This document shows, one piece after another, positions 15,521-18,370 of a stretch of DNA of 18,370 nucleotides; the first letter of the stretch is position 1, and every line of letters starts with the position of its first letter. The stretch is from contig CANJXV010000019.1 in assembly GCA_947478935.1 (NCBI GenBank), positions 1 through 18,370 of the forward strand, in the 5' to 3' direction. This DNA is from Comamonadaceae bacterium (GTDB taxonomy: Bacteria > Pseudomonadota > Gammaproteobacteria > Burkholderiales > Burkholderiaceae_C). The notes under the pieces were generated by a model that did not search any database, was not told where the DNA came from, and saw only the letters and a list, made by a program, of their open reading frames with translations. Made by a program: the position numbers and the translations under genes.

Positions 15521-15955
15521 TTAGTAACGCTCGCCTTCGGGTTTATCGGTGGCGTAGCTGTGTACGGTGTACTGGATCTGACGACCGCCGATCTCCTGCC
15601 TGGTCAGGCCGAACCCGGGTTCGCTCTTCGGCCGGTTGACGATGTAAGACATTTGCACCGACTCAACGCCTTGTGTTGCATCGAACGCCGTGACACGAAC
15701 GTAGTGATTAGGAAACATCTTGCGGCAGGCATTGATCTCCGTCAAGATTGCTGACGCGTCCTTCAAGTCAAACATCGGGTTGCCATACATCTCCCAGTAC
15801 GTGTTGCGAGGATGCGGATCGTCGGTGTATTCGACGCCGAGTGCCCAGTTTTTGCCGAGCGCGTACTCGATCTGTGCGCTGATCTGCTTGTCAGTGAGTT
15901 CAGGCAGGTAGGAGAACTGGCCCTGTGTGAGGCGATTGCCTTGGTTGGTCATCAT
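15521..15955 (-). CDS. cbbS: RuBisCO small subunit, red type
   Basis: This 144-residue small subunit caps the CbbL8 core in the L8S8 holoenzyme. It has YLPELTDKQISAQIEYAL at the N-terminus, NTYWEMYGNPMFD and FPNHYVRVTAFDATQGVE in the core, and a C-terminal extension GRQIQYTVHSYATDKPEGER. In red-type enzymes this forms the beta-hairpin lining the central channel and replaces the long inner loop of green-type subunits. Two successive ATGs occur. AAGGAG, which overlaps the cbbL stop, lies 10 bases from the first (15955) and 13 from the second (15952), so the first is preferred slightly. The gap to cbbL is 14 bases. Confidence 0.97.
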   Translation of the reverse strand: MMTNQGNRLTQGQFSYLPELTDKQISAQIEYALGKNWALGVEYTDDPHPRNTYWEMYGNPMFDLKDASAILTEINACRKMFPNHYVRVTAFDATQGVESVQMSYIVNRPKSEPGFGLTRQEIGGRQIQYTVHSYATDKPEGERY

Positions 15956-15969
15956 GATGAGGTAACTCC

Positions 15970-17451
15970 TTAAATGGAAGCCGTCGGCGTGACGGCGAAG
16001 TCGGCGGTGTCGGTGGATTCGTAATTAAAGCTGATGTCGCCCCAGGTGTCGATGGCGGCCTTCAAAGGCGAGCACCACTTGGCGGCGTCCTGCAGAATCT
16101 GTGGGCCTTCGTTCCAGATGTCGCGGCCTTCATTGCGCGCCAGCACCATGGCTTCAAGGGCGACGCGATTAGCCGTGGCGCCGGCCTGTATGCCCATCGG
16201 GTGGCCAATTGTGCCGCCGCCGAACTGCAGCACCACGTCGTCGCCAAGGTAGGTCAGCAACTGGTGCATCTGACCAGCATGGATGCCGCCAGAGGCCACT
16301 GGCATGACCTTGTTCAGCGAAGCCCAGTCCTGCTCGAAGAACAGACCCTTTTCGAGCTGCATCGGTGTGTGCGTGTCCAGCAGCGTATCGTAAAAACCGC
16401 GGATCATCATCGGGTCGCCTTCCAACTTGCCGACCACCGTGCCGGCGTGGATGTGGTCCACACCCGCCATGCGCATCCACTTGCAGATGACGCGAAAGTT
16501 CATGCCGTGGTTCTTCTGGCGCGAGTAGGTGCTGTTGCCTGCGCGGTGCAGGTGCAGGATCATGTCGTTTTTACGCGCCCACAAGGCCATACTCTGAATT
16601 GCGGTGTAGCCGATCACCAGGTCGATCATGATGATCACGCTGCCCAAGCTCTTGGCGAATTCGGCGCGGGCGTACATTTCTTCCATCGTGCCGGCGGTGA
16701 CGTTCAGGTAGTGGCCTTTGACCTCGCCGGTGGCCGCGCTGGCTTTGTTGACGGCTTCCATGCAGTAAAGGAAACGATCACGCCAGTGCATAAAGGGCTG
16801 CGAATTGATATTCTCATCGTCCTTCATGAAATCGAGACCGCCTTTGAGGCCCTCGTACACCACGCGGCCATAGTTACGGCCCGACAGGCCAAGTTTGGGC
16901 TTGGTGGTGGCGCCGAGCAGTGGGCGACCGAACTTGTCTAGGCGCTCGCGCTCTACGACAACGCCAGTAGCAGGACCCTGGAAGGTCTTCAGGTAGGCGA
17001 CGGGGATACGCATGTCTTCCAAGCGCAGCGCCTTCACTGCCTTAAAGCCGAAGACGTTACCGATGATCGAGGCAGTCAGGTTAGCGATCGAGCCGCCTTC
17101 GAACAGGTCGATGTCGTAAGCGATGTAGGCGAAGTACTGCTGTTCTGTCTTCGTGCCGGGACCAGTGTTGGGCACGGCATCGACGCGGTAAGCCTTGGCG
17201 CGGTAGAGGTCGCAGGCGGTCAAGCGGTCGGTCCATACAACCGTCCAAGTCGCGGTAGAGGATTCGCCGGCCACGGCCGCTGCGCACTCTTCGGAGTCGA
17301 CCCCTTCTTGAGGCGTCATACGGAACATAGCGATCAAGTCGGTTTCCTTGGGCTGGTAGTCGGGATCCCAGTAGCCCATTTGCTTGTATCTCAAGACACC
17401 GGCGCTGTAGCGCTTTTTGCCGTCGGTGATTTGGCTGTCGTTATCGCTCAT
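15970..17451 (-). CDS. cbbL: RuBisCO large subunit, form I red type (IC-like)
   Basis: This is the catalytic subunit of ribulose-1,5-bisphosphate carboxylase/oxygenase, which fixes CO2 onto RuBP. Length is 493 residues from ATG 17451, preceded by AGGAG at 6 bases; an in-frame earlier ATG at 17511 lacks a ribosome site. The active site is complete: TTKPKLGLS (K184, K186), GGLDFMKDDENINSQPF with carbamylated K210 and metal ligands D212 and E213, LHRAG (H302, R303), loop 6 GKLEGDP with K342, VASGGIHAGQ and FGGGTIGHP. HRAGNSTYSRQKNHG and ICKWMRMAG resemble the form IC of Rhodobacter and rhizobia rather than the Cupriavidus-type HRAGHGTYTRQ. PNTGPGTKTEQQYF (94-107) carries a few more residues than Cupriavidus. 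First gene of the operon; the C-terminal tail is the CbbX handle. Confidence 0.98.
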   Translation of the reverse strand: MSDNDSQITDGKKRYSAGVLRYKQMGYWDPDYQPKETDLIAMFRMTPQEGVDSEECAAAVAGESSTATWTVVWTDRLTACDLYRAKAYRVDAVPNTGPGTKTEQQYFAYIAYDIDLFEGGSIANLTASIIGNVFGFKAVKALRLEDMRIPVAYLKTFQGPATGVVVERERLDKFGRPLLGATTKPKLGLSGRNYGRVVYEGLKGGLDFMKDDENINSQPFMHWRDRFLYCMEAVNKASAATGEVKGHYLNVTAGTMEEMYARAEFAKSLGSVIIMIDLVIGYTAIQSMALWARKNDMILHLHRAGNSTYSRQKNHGMNFRVICKWMRMAGVDHIHAGTVVGKLEGDPMMIRGFYDTLLDTHTPMQLEKGLFFEQDWASLNKVMPVASGGIHAGQMHQLLTYLGDDVVLQFGGGTIGHPMGIQAGATANRVALEAMVLARNEGRDIWNEGPQILQDAAKWCSPLKAAIDTWGDISFNYESTDTADFAVTPTASI

Positions 17452-17491
17452 CAATATCTCCTGTGTAAGGGTTTGGGGTTGTCTTGGAAGG

Positions 17492-17520
17492 AATGTAAAA
17501 GTCTTGATCAAAAAAGTAAA
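17492..17520 (-). promoter_or_regulatory. Candidate sigma-70-type promoter for the cbb operon
   Basis: On the minus strand TTTACT (17515-17520) and TACATT (17492-17497) are 17 bases apart, each matching four of six consensus positions, in an AT-rich pocket of otherwise GC-rich DNA. It would give a leader of roughly 35 bases before cbbL. Weak boxes fit an activator-dependent promoter. Other box choices are possible in AT-rich sequence. Confidence 0.35.
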
Positions 17521-17542
17521 TTAATATCTTTTTAGACTTTAG

Positions 17543-17562
17543 TTAAGTATTTGATAAATTAA
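17543..17562. promoter_or_regulatory. Palindromic operator candidate upstream of cbbL (possible CbbR site)
   Basis: The 20 bases form TTAA-x-TAT, a 4-base centre, and ATA-x-TTAA, i.e. 7 of 8 positions per arm symmetric. It lies 23 bases upstream of the candidate -35 box and 92 upstream of the cbbL start, where CbbR, the LysR-type cbb activator, normally binds. The spacing does not match the published TNA-N7-TNA form exactly, so the regulator is an inference from position and symmetry. Confidence 0.4.
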
Positions 17563-17618
17563 ATGCTGACTAGGTGATGGCGCGACCTGGGAAACTCGTC
17601 AAATGGCGCAAGCGTTCT

Positions 17619-17652
17619 ACCTCGGGGGGGCTTAAGGTTCCCCACCCTCGGT
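17619..17652 (-). terminator. Hairpin after the aminotransferase gene, terminator-like without U-run
   Basis: Just past the aminotransferase stop (9 bases) the transcript can pair ACC-GA-GGG-(T)-GGGG with CCCC-CCC-GA-GGT around a 9-base loop: about ten GC-rich pairs with a tandem G.A mismatch and one bulge. No T-run follows, so it may act as an mRNA 3' end protector or partial attenuator rather than a classic terminator. It separates the aminotransferase from the cbb promoter region. Confidence 0.4.
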
Positions 17653-17660
17653 ACTGCGCT

Positions 17661-18370
17661 TTAGCGGGGTGCAAGTGCCGGGCTGGAGCGCGGTGTAGTG
17701 CTCTGCGCTTCTTGCGGCTTGGGCATGGCGCACAGGCCCGAAGGTGCCTCGTGGGTGCGCCAGTAGTGGCCGGCCGCCGCCGCGCCGCTGCCGGGCTGCA
17801 CTTTGACGCCGCAATCGAGCATGGCCATTTCTGCGCCGTTGATCGCGGCCATCAAATGGATCTCATTCATATCGCCCAAATGGCCGATGCGAAACAGCTT
17901 GCCCGCCACTTTGGACAGCCCGCCGCCCAGCGAGAGGTTGTAGCGCTGGTAAGCACGGGCTATGACTTCAGTACCCGCGATGCCTTCGGGCAGCATGACC
18001 GCAGACACGGTGTCAGAGTGCCAGCGTTGCTCTTTGGCACATAGCTTGAGTTGCCAGCCCTCGGTCACCGCAGCGCGCACGCCCTCGGCCAGGTAATGGT
18101 GGCGCGCGATGACATTGTCCAGGCCTTCTTCGCTGATCATCTTGAGTGCCTCAATTAGCCCGTACATCAGTGACAACGCTGGGGTGTAGGGGAAGTAGCC
18201 GGTGGCATTGCTTTGGATCATGTCCGGCAGATCAAAGTAAGCGCGTTTGAGCTTGGACGACGGGTACATGGCCAAGGCCTTGGGGCTAGCGCACAGAATG
18301 CCCAGGCCCGCAGGCAACATAAAGCCTTTTTGAGAACCGGAAACCGCCATGTCGATGCCCCAGTCATCAA
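17661..18370 (-). CDS. Serine/alanine-glyoxylate aminotransferase (PLP), C-terminal part
   Basis: This is the last 236 or so codons of a fold-type I aminotransferase running off the right edge; the start is not in the window. DDWGID-MAVSGSQKGFMLPAGLG contains the PLP lysine (codon 18327-18329). YFPYTPALSLMYGLIEAL and YNLSLGGGLSKVAGKLFRIG with HLGDMNEIHLM are hallmarks of the serine/alanine-glyoxylate aminotransferase group (SgaA-like), which turns glyoxylate into glycine. Beside a RuBisCO operon with phosphoglycolate phosphatase, it fits photorespiratory salvage. The C-terminus runs about 25 residues past the usual end as a Pro/Ser/Thr-rich tail. It is co-directional with cbb but separated by a hairpin and about 210 bases, so probably separately transcribed. 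Amino-donor specificity cannot be read. Confidence 0.9.
   Translation of the reverse strand, partial: DDWGIDMAVSGSQKGFMLPAGLGILCASPKALAMYPSSKLKRAYFDLPDMIQSNATGYFPYTPALSLMYGLIEALKMISEEGLDNVIARHHYLAEGVRAAVTEGWQLKLCAKEQRWHSDTVSAVMLPEGIAGTEVIARAYQRYNLSLGGGLSKVAGKLFRIGHLGDMNEIHLMAAINGAEMAMLDCGVKVQPGSGAAAAGHYWRTHEAPSGLCAMPKPQEAQSTTPRSSPALAPR

Noticed and set aside
16201..16941. 246-codon plus-strand frame opposite cbbL
   Set aside because: It mirrors the conserved RuBisCO catalytic region and has no family signature of its own.
1..18370. CRISPR arrays, tRNA or rRNA genes, insertion sequences, prophage or defence genes
   Set aside because: I saw no regularly spaced repeats, no tRNA-like clover or CCA ends, no transposase motifs and no terminal repeats on either strand.

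Overview
The window looks like a chromosomal segment of a betaproteobacterium, most likely Burkholderiales near Comamonadaceae. The reasons are GC-rich coding sequence with heavy TTG/CTG leucine use, a red-type (form IC-like) RuBisCO operon ordered cbbL-cbbS-cbbX-cbbY-cbbF-cbbP-cbbZ, and Burkholderiales-like neighbours. The taxonomic call is an inference from gene content; no rRNA is present. Coding density is very high and no stretch over 300 bases lacks a gene. I see no tRNA, rRNA, CRISPR array or insertion sequence.

Left edge (1-98, minus): the first 32 codons of rlmJ, a 23S rRNA adenine methyltransferase. It is antisense to the start of a longer plus-strand reading frame and so easy to overlook.

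Left half (about 177-9697, plus): a compact probable operon. It starts with the membrane (ynjC) and ATPase (ynjD) parts of a YnjBCD-type ABC importer and a YnjF-type CDP-alcohol phosphatidyltransferase. It continues with a fusion of a TVP38/DedA-like membrane domain to a disulfide oxidoreductase, a fusion of an NDH-2-like flavoprotein to selenophosphate synthetase (SelD), and a very diverged stand-alone copy of that flavoprotein. A small Mpo1-like (DUF962) membrane protein follows. Genes from 3270 to 9192 overlap or are 4-15 bases apart. In E. coli K-12 the ydjXYZ-ynjABCDEF genes lie only a few genes from selD, so the linkage recurs in a different arrangement. I infer a candidate selenium (or sulfur/selenium oxyanion) import, reduction and activation module. 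The importer's periplasmic binding protein (ynjB) is missing, and ynjC seems to lack its first membrane helix where it abuts rlmJ.

Middle (9782-11011, plus): a DadA-like FAD-dependent amino-acid oxidoreductase whose start overlaps the stop of a possible 24-codon leader frame. It converges on the next operon across a 95-base gap.

Right half (11107-17451, minus): a Calvin-cycle operon with large and small RuBisCO subunits, the activase CbbX, the CbbY phosphatase, fructose-1,6-bisphosphatase, phosphoribulokinase and phosphoglycolate phosphatase. Two phosphatases deal with RuBisCO side products (CbbY: xylulose-1,5-bisphosphate; CbbZ: 2-phosphoglycolate). Upstream of cbbL is an AT-rich promoter region with a 20-base palindrome. 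The usual divergent cbbR is not there. Instead a co-directional glyoxylate aminotransferase runs off the right edge (17661-18370), which fits handling of glyoxylate from the oxygenase reaction.
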